Source: Lasioglossum baleicum (taxonomy: Eukaryota > Arthropoda > Insecta > Hymenoptera > Halictidae). From it: DNA of 64,000 nucleotides. Each line of letters starts with the position of its first letter. Position 1 is the first letter of the stretch. Position numbers and translations under genes: made by a program. This document shows positions 50,101-63,400 of the stretch, one piece after another. The notes beneath the pieces were generated by a model. It had not been told where the DNA came from. It worked only from the letters and a program-made list of their open reading frames with translations, and searched no databases. The stretch is from the NCBI RefSeq assembly GCF_051020765.1, contig NW_027469110.1, forward strand, positions 930,001 to 994,000. The letters are read 5' to 3'.

Positions 50101-53100
50101 TCGCACGTGTTTTTACTCGACTAGCCTGCGGGATGCATCCTCTCGCACGTGTTTTTGCTCGACTAGCCTGCGGGATGCATCCTCTCGCACGTGTTTTTAC
50201 TCGACTAGCCTGCGGGATGCATCCTCTCGCACGTGTTTTTACTCGACTAGCCTGCGGGATGCATCCTCTCGCACGTGTTTTTACTCGACTAGCCTGCGGG
50301 GTGCATCCTCTCGCACGTGTTTTTGCTCGACTAGCCTGCGTGATGCATCCTCTCGCACGTGTTTTTACTCGAATAGCCTGCCGGATGCATCCTCTCGCAC
50401 GTGTTTCTACTCGACTAGCCTGCGGGATGCATCCTCTCGCACGTGTTTTTACTCGACTAGCCTGCGGGATGCATCCTCTCGCACGTGTTTTTACTCGACT
50501 AGCCTGCGGGATGCATCCTCTCGCACGTGTTTTTACTCGACTAGCCTGCGGGACGCATCCTCTCGCACGTGTTTTTACTCGACCAGCCTGCGGGATGCTT
50601 CCTCTCGCACGTGTTTTTACTCGACTAGCCTGCGGGATGCATCCTCTCGCACGTGTTTTTACTCGACTAGCCTGCGGGAAGCATCCTCTCGCACGTATTT
50701 TTACTCGACTAGCCTGCGGCGTGCATCCTCTCGCACATGTTTTTACTCGACAAGCCTGCGGGATGCATCCTCTCGCACGTGTTTTTACTCGACTAGCCTG
50801 CGGGATGCATCCTCTCGCACGTGTTTTTACTCGACTAGCCTGCGGGATGCATCCTCTCGCACGTGTTTTTACTCGACTAGCCTGCGGGATGCATCCTCTC
50901 GCACGTGTTTTTACTCGACTAGCCTGCGGGATGCATCCTCTCGCACGTGTTTTTACTCGACTAGCCTGCGGGATGCATCCCCTCGCACGTGTTTTTACTC
51001 GACTAGCCTGCGGGATGCATCCTCTCGCACGTGTTCTTACTCGACTAGCCTGCGGGATGCATCCTCTCGCACGTGTTTTTGCTCGACTAGCCTGCGGGAT
51101 GCATCCTCTCGCACGTGTTTTTACACGACTAGCCTGCGGGATGCATCCTCTCGCACGTGTTTCTACTCGACTAGCCTGCGGGATGCATCCTCCCGCACGT
51201 GTTTTTACTCGACTAGCCTGCGGGATGCATCCTCTCGCACGTGTTTTTACTCGACTAGCCTGCGGGATGCATCCTCTCGCACGTGTTTTTACTCGACTAG
51301 CCTGCGGGGTGCATCCTCTCGCACGTGTTTTTACTCGACTAGCCTGCGGGATGCATCCTCTCGCACGTGTTTTTACTCGACTAGCCTGCGGGACGCATCC
51401 TCTCGCACGTGTTTTTCACTCGACTAGCCTGCGGGATGCATCCTCTCGCACGTGTTTTTGCTCGACTAGCCTGCGGGATGCATCCTCTCGCACGTGTTTT
51501 TACTCGAATAGCCTGCGGGATGCATCCTCTCGCACGTGTTTCTACTCGACTAGCCTGCGGGATGCATCCTCTCGCACGTGTTTTTACACGACTAGCCTGC
51601 GGGATGCATCCTCTCGCACGTGTTTTTGCTCGACTAGCCTGCGGGATGCATCCACTCGCACGTGTTTTTACTCGACTAGCCTGCGGGGTGCATCCTCTCG
51701 CACGTGTTTTTGCTCGACTAGCCTGCGGGATGCATCCTCTCGCACGTGTTTTTACTCGACTAGCCTGCGGGGTGCATCCTCTCGCACGTGTTTTCGCTCG
51801 ACTAGCCTGCGGGGTGCATCCTCTCGCACGTGTTTTTACTCGACTAGCCTGTGGGATGCATCCTCTCGCACGTGTTTTTACTCGACTAGCCTGCGGGACG
51901 CATCCTCTCGCACGTGTTTTTCACTCGACTAGCCTGCGGGATGCATCCTCTCGCACGTGTTTTTACTCGACTAGCCTGCGGGGTGCATCCTCTCGCACGT
52001 GTTTTTGCTCGACTAGCCTGCGGGATGCATCCTCTCGCACGTGTTTTTACTCGACTAGCCTGCGGGATGCATCCTCTCGCACGTGTTTTTACTCGACTAG
52101 CCTGCGGGATGCATCCTCTCGCACGTGTTTTTGCTCGACTAGCCTGCGGGGTGCATCCTCTCGCACGTGTTTTTACTCGACTAGCCTGTGGGATGCATCC
52201 TCTCGCACGTGTTTTTACTCGACTAGCCTGCGGGACGCATCCTCTCGCACGTGTTTTTACTCGACTAGCCTGCGGGATGCATCCTCTCGCACGTGTTTTT
52301 GCTCGACTAGCCTGCGGGGTGCATCCTCTCGCACGTGTTTTTACTCGACTAGCCTGCGGGGTGCATCCTCTCGCACGTGTTTTTGCTCGACTAGCCTGCG
52401 GGATGCATCCTCTCGCACGTGTTTTTACTCGACTAGCCTGCGGGGTGCATCCTCTCGCACGTGTTTTTACTCGACTAGCCTGCGGGATGCATCCTCTCGC
52501 ACGTGTTTTTGCTCGACTAGCCTGCGGGATGCATCCTCTCGCACGTGTTTTTACTCGACTAGCCTGCGGGACGCATCCTCTCGCACGTGTTTTTACTCGA
52601 CCAGCCTGCGGGATGCATCCTCTCGCACGTGTTTTTACTCGACTAGCCTGCGGGGTGCATCCTCTCGCACGTGTTTTTACTCGACTAGCCTGTGGGATGC
52701 ATCCTCTCGCACGTGTTTTTACTCGACTAGCCTGCGGGACGCATCCTCTCGCACGTGTTTTTCACTCGACTAGCCTGCGGGATGCATCCTCTCCCACGTG
52801 TTTTTACTCGACTAGCCTGCGGGGTGCATCCTCTCGCACGTGTTTTTGCTCGACTAGCCTGCGGGATGCATCCTCTCGCACGTGTTTTTACTCGACTAGC
52901 CTGCGGGATGCATCCTCTCGCACGTGTTTTTACTCGACTAGCCTGCGGGATGCATCCTCTCGCACGTGTTTTTGCTCGACTAGCCTGCGGGGTGCATCCT
53001 CTCGCACGTGTTTTTACTCGACTAGCCTGTGGGATGCATCCTCTCGCACGTGTTTTTACTCGACTAGCCTGCGGGACGCATCCTCTCGCACGTGTTTTTC

Positions 53101-55625
53101 ACTCGACTAGCCTGCGGGATGCATCCTCTCCCACGTGTTTTTACTCGACTAGCCTGCGGGGTGCATCCTCTCGCACGTGTTTTTGCTCGACTAGCCTGCG
53201 GGATGCATCCTCTCGCACGTGTTTTTACTCGACTAGCCTGCGGGATGCATCCTCTCGCACGTGTTTTTACTCGACTAGCCTGCGGGACGCATCCTCTCGC
53301 ACGTGTTTTTCACTCGACTAGCCTGCGGGATGCATCCTCTCGCACGTGTTTTTGCTCGACTAGCCTGCGGGGTGCATCCTCTCGCACGTGTTTTTACTCG
53401 ACTAGCCTGTGGGATGCATCCTCTCGCACGTGTTTTTACTCGACTAGCCTGCGGGACGCATCCTCTCGCACGTGTTTTTCACTCGACTAGCCTGCGGGAT
53501 GCATCCTCTCCCACGTGTTTTTACTCGACTAGCCTGCGGGGTGCATCCTCTCGCACGTGTTTTTGCTCGACTAGCCTGCGGGATGCATCCTCTCGCACGT
53601 GTTTTTACTCGACTAGCCTGCGGGATGCATCCTCTCGCACGTGTTTTTACTCGACTAGCCTGCGGGATGCATCCTCTCGCACGTGTTTTTGCTCGACTAG
53701 CCTGCGGGGTGCATCCTCTCGCACGTGTTTTTACTCGACTAGCCTGTGGGATGCATCCTCTCGCACGTGTTTTTACTCGACTAGCCTGCGGGACGCATCC
53801 TCTCGCACGTGTTTTTCACTCGACTAGCCTGCGGGATGCATCCACTCGCACGTGTTTTTACTCGACTAGCCTGCGGGGTGCATCCTCTCGCACGTGTTTT
53901 TGCTCGACTAGCCTGCGGGATGCATCCTCTCGCACGTGTTTTTACTCGACTAGCCTGCGGGGTGCATCCTCTCGCACGTGTTTTTACTCGACTAGCCTGC
54001 GGGATGCATCCTCTCGCACGTGTTTTTGCTCGACTAGCCTGCGGGATGCATCCTCTCGCACGTGTTTTTACTCGACTAGCCTGCGGGGTGCATCCTCTCG
54101 CACGTGTTTTTACTCGACTAGCCTGTGGGATGCATCCTCTCGCACGTGTTTTTACTCGACTAGCCTGCGGGATGCATCCTCCCGCACGTGTTTTTACTCG
54201 ACTAGCCTGCGGGATGCATCCTCTCAAACGCGTTTGTACTCGACTAGCCTGCGGGATTGCATCCTCTCGCACGTGTTTTTACACGACTAGCATGCGGGAT
54301 GCATCCTCTCGCACGTGTTTTTGCTCGACTAGCCTGCGGGATGCATCCTCTCGCACGTGTTTTTACTCGACTAGCCTGTGGGATGCATCCTCTCGCACGT
54401 GTTTTTACTCGACTAGCCTGCGGGACGCATCCTCTCGCACGTGTTTTTCACTCGACTAGCCTGCGGGATGCATCCTCTCGCACGTGTTTTTACTCGACTA
54501 GCCTGCGGGATGCATCCTCCCGCACGTGTTTTTACTCGACTAGCCTGCGGGATGCATCCTCTCAAACGCGTTTGTACTCGACTAGCCTGCGGGATTGCAT
54601 CCTCTCGCACGTGTTTTTGCTCGACTAGCCTGCGGGATGCATCCTCTCGCACGTGTTTTTACTCGACTAGCCTGCGGGGTGCATCCTCTCGCACGTGTTT
54701 TTACTCGACTAGCCTGCGGGATGCATCCTCTCGCACGTGTTTTTGCTCGACTAGCCTGCGGGATGCATCCTCTCGCACGTGTTTTTACTCGACTAGCCTG
54801 CGGGGTGCATCCTCTCGCACGTGTTTTTACTCGACTAGCCTGTGGGATGCATCCTCTCGCACGTGTTTTTACTCGACTAGCCTGCGGGATGCATCCTCCC
54901 GCACGTGTTTTTACTCGACTAGCCTGCGGGATGCATCCTCTCAAACGCGTTTGTACTCGACTAGCCTGCGGGATTGCATCCTCTCGCACGTGTTTTTACA
55001 CGACTAGCATGCGGGATGCATCCTCTCGCACGTGTTTTTGCTCGACTAGCCTGCGGGATGCATCCTCTCGCACGTGTTTTTACACGACTAGCCTGCGGGA
55101 TGCATCCTCTCGCACGTGTTTTTGCTCGGCTAGCCTGCGGGATGCATCCTCTCGCACGTGTTTTTACACGACTAGCCTGCGGGATGCATCCTCTCGCACG
55201 TGTTTTTGCTCGACTAGCCTGCGCGATGCATCCTATCGCACGTGTTTTTACTCGACTAGCCTGCGGCATGCATCCTCTCGCACGTGTTTTTACTCGACTA
55301 GCCTGCGGGATGCATCCTCTCGCACGTGTTTTTACTCGACTAGCCTGCGGGGTGCATCCTCTCGCACGTGTTTTTACTCGACTAGCCTGCGGGATGCATC
55401 CTCTCGCACGTGTTTTTACTCGACCAGCCTGCGGGATGCATCCTCTCGCACGTGTTTTTACTCGACTAGCCTGCGGGATGCATCCTCTCGCACGTGTTTT
55501 TGCTCGACTAGCCTGCGGGATGCATCCACTCGCACGTGTTTTTACTCGACTAGCCTGCGGGGTGCATCCTCTCGCACGTGTTTTTACTCGACTAGCCTGC
55601 GGGATGCATCCTCTCGCACGTGTTT
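47200..55625 (+). repeat. 8.16-kb A-only higher-order repeat, copy 2
   Basis: Unit-by-unit match to copy 1 with the same ordered variants (gatgcttcc, gaagc with cgtattttt, ggcgtgc with cacatg, gcatccactc, gcgcgatgc with ctatcg). Comparing conceptual translations of 40.2-44.9 with 48.4-53.1 kb, the differences I found are one substitution (actctac near 48,519 for actcgac) and the missing T of the six-T unit. The copy holds 547 bp extra, 13 units plus one base, around 53.3-54.2 kb, itself made of units like those beside it. Confidence 0.94.
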
Positions 55626-58600
55626 TTACTCGACTAGCCTGCGGGACGCATCCTCTCGCACGTGTTTTTACTCGACCAGCCTGCGGGATGCTTCCTCTCG
55701 CACGTGTTTTTACTCGACTAGCCTGCGGGATGCATCCTCTCGCACGTGTTTTTACTCGACTAGCCTGCGGGAAGCATCCTCTCGCACGTATTTTTACTCG
55801 ACTAGCCTGCGGCGTGCATCCTCTCGCACATGTTTTTACTCGACTAGCCTGCGGGATGCATCCTCTCGCACGTGTTTTTACTCGACTAGCCTGCGGGATG
55901 CATCCTCTCGCACGTGTTTTTACTCGACTAGCCTGCGGGATGCATCCTCTCGCACGTGTTTTTACTCGACTAGCCTGCGGGATGCATCCCCTCGCACGTG
56001 TTTTTACTCGACTAGCCTGCGGGATGCATCCTCTCGCACGTGTTTTTACTCGACTAGCCTGCGGGACGCATCCTCTCGCACGTGGATTTACTCGACTAGC
56101 CTGCGGGATGCATCCTCTCGCACGTGTTTTTGCTCGACTAGCCTGCGGGACGCATCCTCTCGCACGTGTTCTTCACTCAACTAGCCTGCGGGATGCATCC
56201 TCTCGCACGTGTTTTTACTCGACTAGCCTGCGGGATGTATCCTCTCGCACGTGTTTTTACTCGACTAGCCTGCGGGATGCATCCTCTCGCACGTGTTTTT
56301 ACTCGACTAGCCTGCGGGATGCATCCTCTCGCACGTGTTTTTACTCGAGTAGCCTGCGGGATGCATCCTCTAGCACGTGTTTCTACTCGACTAGCCTGCG
56401 GGATGCATCCTCTCGCAAGTGTTTTTACACGACTAGCCTGCGGGATGCATCCTCTCGCACGTGTTTTTGCTCGACTAGCCTGCGGGATGCATCCTCTCGC
56501 ACGTGTTTTTACACGACTAGCCTACGAGATGCATCCTCTCGCACGTGTTTTTGCTCGACTAGCCTGAGGGATGCATCCTCTCGCACGTGTTTTTACTCGA
56601 CTAGCCTGCGGGATGCATCCTCTCGCACGTGTTTTTGCTCGACTAGCCTGCCTGATGCATCCTCTCGCACGTGTTTTTACTCGACTAGCCTGCGGGATGC
56701 ATCCTCTCGCACGTGTTCTTCACTCGACTAGCCTGCGGGATGCATCCTCTCGCACGTGTTTTTACTCGACTAGCCTGCGGGATGTATCCTCTCGCACGTG
56801 TTTTTACTCGACTAGCCTGCGGGATGTATCCTCTCGCACGTGTTTTTACTCGACTAGCCTGCGGGATGCATCCTCTCGCACGTGTTTTTACTCGACTAGC
56901 CTGCGGGGTGCATCCTCTCGCACGTGTTTTTACTCGACTAGCCTGCGGGATGCATCCTCTCGCACGTGTTTTTACTCGACTAGCCTGCGGGACGCATCCT
57001 CTCGCACGTGTTTTTCACTCGACTAGCCTGCGGGATGCATCCTCTCGCACGTGTTTTTGCTCGACTAGCCTGCGGGATGCATCCTCTCGCACGTGTTTTT
57101 ACTCGAATAGCCTGCGGGATGCATCCTCTCGCACGTGTTTCTACTCGACTAGCCTGCGGGATGCATCCTCTCGCACGTGTTTTTACACGACTAGCCTGCG
57201 GGATGCATCCTCTCGCACGTGTTTTTGCTCGACTAGCCTGCGGGATGCATCCTCTCGCACGTGTTTTTACTCGACTAGCCTGCGGGATGCATCCTCTCGC
57301 ACGTGTTTTTGCTCGACTAGCCTGCGGGATGCATCCTCTCGCACGTGTTTTTACTCGACTAGCCTGCGGGATGCATCCTCTCGCACGTGTTTTTGCTCGA
57401 CTAGCCTGCGGGATGCATCCTCTCGCACGTGTTTTTACTCGACTAGCCTGCGGGATGCATCCTCTCGCACGTGTTTTTACTCGACTAGCCTGCGGGATGC
57501 ATCCTCTCGCACGTGTTTTTGCTCGACTAGCCTGCGGGATGCATCCTCTCGCACGTGTTTTTGCTCGACTAGCCTGCCTGATGCATCCTCTCGCACGTGT
57601 TTTTACTCGACTAGCCTGCGGGATGCATCCTCTCGCACGTGTTCTTCACTCGACTAGCCTGCGGGATGCATCCTCTCGCACGTGTTTTTACTCGACTAGC
57701 CTGCGGGATGTATCCTCTCGCACGTGTTTTTACTCGACTAGCCTGCGGGATGTATCCTCTCGCACGTGTTTTTACTCGACTAGCCTGCGGGATGCATCCT
57801 CTCGCACGTGTTTTTACTCGACTAGCCTGCGGGATGCATCCTCTCGCACGTGTTTTTGCTCGACTAGCCTGCGGGATGCATCCTCTCGCACGTGTTTTTA
57901 CTCGAATAGCCTGCGGGATGCATCCTCTCGCACGTGTTTCTACTCGACTAGCCTGCGGGATGCATCCTCTCGCACGTGTTTTTACACGACTAGCCTGCGG
58001 GATGCATCCTCTCGCACGTGTTTTTGCTCGACTAGCCTGCGGGATGCATCCACTCGCACGTGTTTTTACTCGACTAGCCTGCGGGGTGCATCCTCTCGCA
58101 CGTGTTTTTGCTCGACTAGCCTGCGGGATGCATCCTCTCGCACGTGTTTTTACTCGACTAGCCTGCGGGATGCATCCTCTCGCACGTGTTTTTGCTCGAC
58201 TAGCCTGCGGGATGCATCCTCTCGCACGTGTTTTTACTCGACTAGCCTGCGGGATGCATCCTCTCGCACGTGTTTTTGCTCGACTAGCCTGCGGGATGCA
58301 TCCTCTCGCACGTGTTTTTACTCGACTAGCCTGCGGGATGCATCCTCTCGCACGTGTTTTTACTCGACTAGCCTGCGGGATGCATCCTCTCGCACGTGTT
58401 TTTACTCGACTAGCCTGCGGGATGCATCCTCTCGCACGTGTTTTTACTCGACTAGCCTGCGGGATGCATCCTCTCGCACGTGTTTTTGCTCGACTAGCCT
58501 GCGGGATGCATCCACTCGCACGTGTTTTTACTCGACTAGCCTGCGGGGTGCATCCTCTCGCACGTGTTTTTGCTCGACTAGCCTGCGGGATGCATCCTCT

Positions 58601-60490
58601 CGCACGTGTTTTTACTCGACTAGCCTGCGGGATGCATCCTCTCGCACGTGTTTTTACTCGACTAGCCTGCGGGATGTATCCTCTCGCACGTGTTTTTACT
58701 CGACTAGCCTGCGGGATGCATCCTCCCGCACGTGTTTTTACTCGACTAGCCTGCGGGATGCATCCTCTCGCACGTGTTTTTACTCGACTAGCCTGCGGGA
58801 TGCATCCTCTCGCACGTGTTTTTACTCGACTAGCCTGCGGGATGCATCCTCTCGCACGTGTTTTTACTCGACTAGCCTGCGGGGTGCATCCTCTCGCACG
58901 TGTTTTTACTCGACTAGCCTGCGGGATGCATCCTCTCGCACGTGTTTTTACTCGACTAGCCTGCGGGACGCATCCTCTCGCACGTGTTTTTCACTCGACT
59001 AGCCTGCGGGATGCATCCTCTCGCACGTGTTTCTACTCGACTAGCCTGCGGGATGCATCCTCTCGCACGTGTTTTTACACGACTAGCCTGCGGGATGCAT
59101 CCTCTCGCACGTGTTTTTGCTCGACTAGCCTGCGGGATGCATCCACTCGCACGTGTTTTTACTCGACTAGCCTGCGGGGTGCATCCTCTCGCACGTGTTT
59201 TTGCTCGACTAGCCTGCGGGATGCATCCTCTCGCACGTGTTTTTACTCGACTAGCCTGCGGGTTGCATCCTCTTGCACGTGTTTTTGCTCGACTAGCCTG
59301 CGGGATGCATCCTCTCGCACGTGTTTTTACTCGACTAGCCTGCGGGATGCATCCTCTCGCACGTGTTTTTGCTCGACTAGCCTGCGGGATGCATCCACTC
59401 GCACGTGTTTTTACTCGACTAGCCTGCGGGGTGCATCCTCTCGCACGTGTTTTCGCTCGACTAGCCTGCGGGATGCATCCTTTCGCACGTGTTTTTACTC
59501 GACTAGCCTGCGGGATGCATCCTCTCGCACGTGTTTTTGCTCGACTAGCCTGCGGTATGCATCCTCTCGCACGTGTTTTTACTCGACTAGCCTGCGGGGT
59601 GCATCCTCTCGCACGTGTTTTTGCTCGACTAGCCTGCGGGATGCATCCTCTCGCACGTGGTTTTTACTCGACTAGCCTGCGGGATGCATCCTCTCGCACG
59701 TGTTTTTGCTCGACTAGCCTGCCTGATGCATCCTCTCGCACGTGTTTTTACTCGACTAGCCTGCGGGATGCATCCTCTCGCACGTGTTTTTACTCGACTA
59801 GCCTGCGGGATGCATCCTCTCGCACGTGTTTTTACTCGACCAGCCTGCGGGATGCATCCTCTCGCACGTGTTTTTACTCGACTAGCCTGCGCGATGCATC
59901 CTCTCGCACGTGTTTTTACTCGACTAGCCTGCGGGATGCATCCTCTCGCACGTGTTTTTACTCGACTAGCCTGCGGGATGCATCCTCTCGCACGTGTTTT
60001 TACTCGACTAGCCTGCGGGACGCATCCTCTCGCACGTGTTTTTCACTCGACTAGCCTGCGGGATGCATCCTCTCGCACGTGTTTTTACTCGACTAGCCTG
60101 CGGGATGCATCCTCTCGCACGTGTTTTTACTCGACTAGCCTGCGGGGTGCATCCTCTCGCACGTGTTTTTACTCGAGTAGCCTGCGGGATGCATCCTCTC
60201 GCACGTGTTTTTACTCGACTAGCCTGCGGCATGCATCCTCTCGCACGTGTTTTTACTCGACTAGCCTGCGGGGTGCATCCTCTCGCACGTGTTTTTACTC
60301 GACTAGCCTGCGGGATGCATCCTCTCGCACGTGCTTTTACTCGACTAGCCTGCGGGATGCATCCTCTCGCACTTGTTTTTACTCGACTAGCCTGCGGGAT
60401 GCATCCTCTCGCACGTGTTTTTACTCGACTAGCCTGCGGGATGCATCCTCTCGCACGTGTTTTTGCTCGACTAGCCTGCGGGACGCATCC
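55626..60490 (+). repeat. Diverged A-only region with atgtatcc lineage
   Basis: From 55,626 the order jumps to gacgc, ccagcc with gatgcttcc, gaagc, ggcgtgc with cacatg, matching 42.38-42.6 and 50.55-50.75 kb. A further lineage then appears: gatgtatcc units, cgtgttcttcactcg (43 bp) and cctgcctgatgc, at 56.17, 56.71 and 57.64 kb. The pair 56,713 and 57,639 repeats at 926 bp (22 units plus two bases). The head at 56,17x reads cactcaac. The head near 59,659 reads cgtggtttttactcg, a plus-one shift. Only A units occur. Confidence 0.88.
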
Positions 60491-63400
60491 TCTCGCACGT
60501 GTTCTTCACTCGACTAGCCTGCGGGATGCATCCTCTCGCACGTGTTTTTACTCGACTAGCCTGCGGGATGTATCCTCTCGCACGTGTTTTTACTCGACTA
60601 GCCTGCGGGATGTATCCTCTCGCACGTGTTTTTACTCGACTAGCCTGCGGGATGCATCCTCTCGCACGTGTTTTTACTCGACCAGCCTGCGGGATGCATC
60701 CTTCCGCACGTGTTTTTACTCGACTAGCCTGCGGGATGCATCCTCTCGCACGTGTTTTTACTCGACTAGCCTGCGGGATGCATCCTCTTGCACGTGTTTT
60801 TACTCGACTAGCCTGCGGGGTGCATCCTCTCGCACGTGTTTTTACTCGACTAGCCTGCGGGATGCATCCTCTCGCACGTGTTTTTACTCGACTAGCCTGC
60901 GGGACGCATCCTCTCGCACGTGTTTTTCACTCGACTAGCCTGGGGGATGCATCCTCTCGCACGTGTTTTTGCTCGACTAGCCTGCGGGATGCATCCTCTC
61001 GCACGTGTTTTTACTCGAATAGCCTGCGGGATGCATCCTCTCGCACGTGTTTTTACTCGACTAGCCTGCGGGATGCATCCTCTCGCACTTGTTTTTACTC
61101 GACTAACCTGCGGGATGCATCCTCTCGCACGTGTTTTTCACTCGACTAGACTGCGGGATGCATCCTCTCGCACGTGTTTTTACTCGACTAGCCTGCGGGA
61201 TGCATCCACTCGCACGTGTTTTTACTCGACTAGCCTGCGGGGTGCATCCTCTCGCACGTGTTTTTACTCGACCAGCCTGCGGGATGCATCCTCTCGCACG
61301 TGTTTTTACTCGACTAGCCTGCGGGATGCATCCTCTCGCACGTGTTTTTACTCGACCAGCCTGCGGGAAGCATCCTCTCGCACGTGTTTTTACTCGACTA
61401 GCCTGCGGGAAGCATCCTCTCGCACGTATTTTTACTCGACTAGCCTGCGGCGTGCATCCTCTCGCACGTGTTTTTACTCGACTAGCCTGCGGGATGCATC
61501 CTCTCGCACGTGTTTTTACTCGACTACCCTGCGGGATGCATCCTCTCGCACGTGTTTTTGCTCGACTAGCCAGCGGGATGCATCCTCTCGCACGTGTTTT
61601 TACTCGAATAGCCTGCGGGATGCATCCTCTCGCACGTGTTTCTACTCGACTAGCCTGCGGGATGCATCCTCTCGTACGTGTTTTTACACGACTAGCCTGC
61701 GGGATGCATCCTCTCGCACGTGTTTTTGCTCGACTAGCCTGCGGGATGCATCCACTCGCACGTGTTTTTACTCGACTAGCCTGCGGGGTGCATCCTCTCG
61801 CACGTGTTTTTGCTCGACTAGCCTGCGGGATGCATCCTCTCGCACGTGTTTTTACACGACTAGCCTGCGGGTTGCATCCTCTCGCACGTGTTTTTGCTCG
61901 ACTAGCCTGCGGGATGCATCCTCTCGCACGTGTTTTTACTCGACTAGCCTGCGGGATGCATCCTCTCGCACGTGTTTTTACTCGACTAGCCTGCGGGATG
62001 CATCCTCTCGCACGTGTTTTTACTCGACTAGCCTGCGGGGTGCATCCTCTCGCACGTGTTTTTACTCGACTAGCCTGTGGGATGCATCCTCTCGCACGTG
62101 TTTTTACTCGACTAGCCTGCGGGACGCATCCTCTCGCACGTGTTTTTCACTCGACTAGCCTGCGGGATGCATCCTCTCGCACGTGTTTTTACTCGACTTG
62201 CCTGCGGGATGCATCCTCTCGCACGTGTTTTTACTCGACTAGCCTGCGGGATGCATCCTCTCAAACGCGTTTGTACTCGACTAGCCTGCGGGATTGCATC
62301 CTCTCGCACGTGTTTTTACACGACTAGCCTGCGGGATGCATCCTCTCGCACGTGTTTTTGCTCGACTAGCCTGCGGGATGCATCCTCTCGCACGTGTTTT
62401 TACACGACTAGCCTGCGGGATGCATCCTCTCGCACGTGTTTTTACTCGACCAGCCTGCGGGATGCATCCTCCCGCACGTGTTTTTACTCGACTAGCCTGC
62501 GGGATGCATCCTCTCGCACGTGTTTTTACTCGACCAGCCTGCGGGATGCATCCTCCCGCACGTGTTTTTACTCGACTAGCCTGCGGGATGCATCCTCTCG
62601 CACGTGTTTTTGCTCGACTAGCCTGCGGGATGCATCCACTCGCACGTGTTTTTACTCGACTAGCCTGCGGGGTGCATCCTCTCGCACGTGTTTTCGCTCG
62701 ACTAGCCTGCGGGATGCATCCGCTCGCACGTGTTTTTACTCGACTAGCCTGCGGGATGCATCCTCTCGCACGTGTTTTTGCTCGACTAGCCTGCGGGATG
62801 CATCCTCTCGCACGTGTTTTTACTCGACTAGCCTGCGGGATGCATCCTCTCGCACGTGTTTTTACTCGACTAGCCTGCGGGATGCATCCTCTCGCACGTG
62901 TTTTTACTCGACTAGCCTGCGGGGTGCATCCTCTCGCACGTGTTTTTGCTCGACTAGCCTGCGGGATGCATCCTCTCGCACGTGTTTTTACTCGAATAGC
63001 CTGCCGGATGCATCCTCTCGCACGTGTTTCTACTCGACTAGCCTGCGGGATGCATCCTCTCGCACGTGTTTTTACTCGACTAGCCTGCGGGATGCATCCT
63101 CTCGCACGTGGTTTTTACTCGACTAGCCTGCGGGATGCATCCCCTCGCACGTGTTTTTACTCGACTAGCCTGCGGGGTGCATCCTCTCGCACGTGTTTTT
63201 ACTCGACTAGCCTGCGGGATGCATCCTCTCGCACGTGTTTTTACTCGACTAGCCTGCGGGACGCATCCTCTCGCACGTGTTTTTCACTCGACTAGCCTGC
63301 GGGATGCATCTTCTCGCACGTGTTTTTACTCGACTAGCCTGCGGGATGCATCCTCTCGCACGTGTTTTTACTCGACTAGCCTGCGGGATGCATCCTCTCA

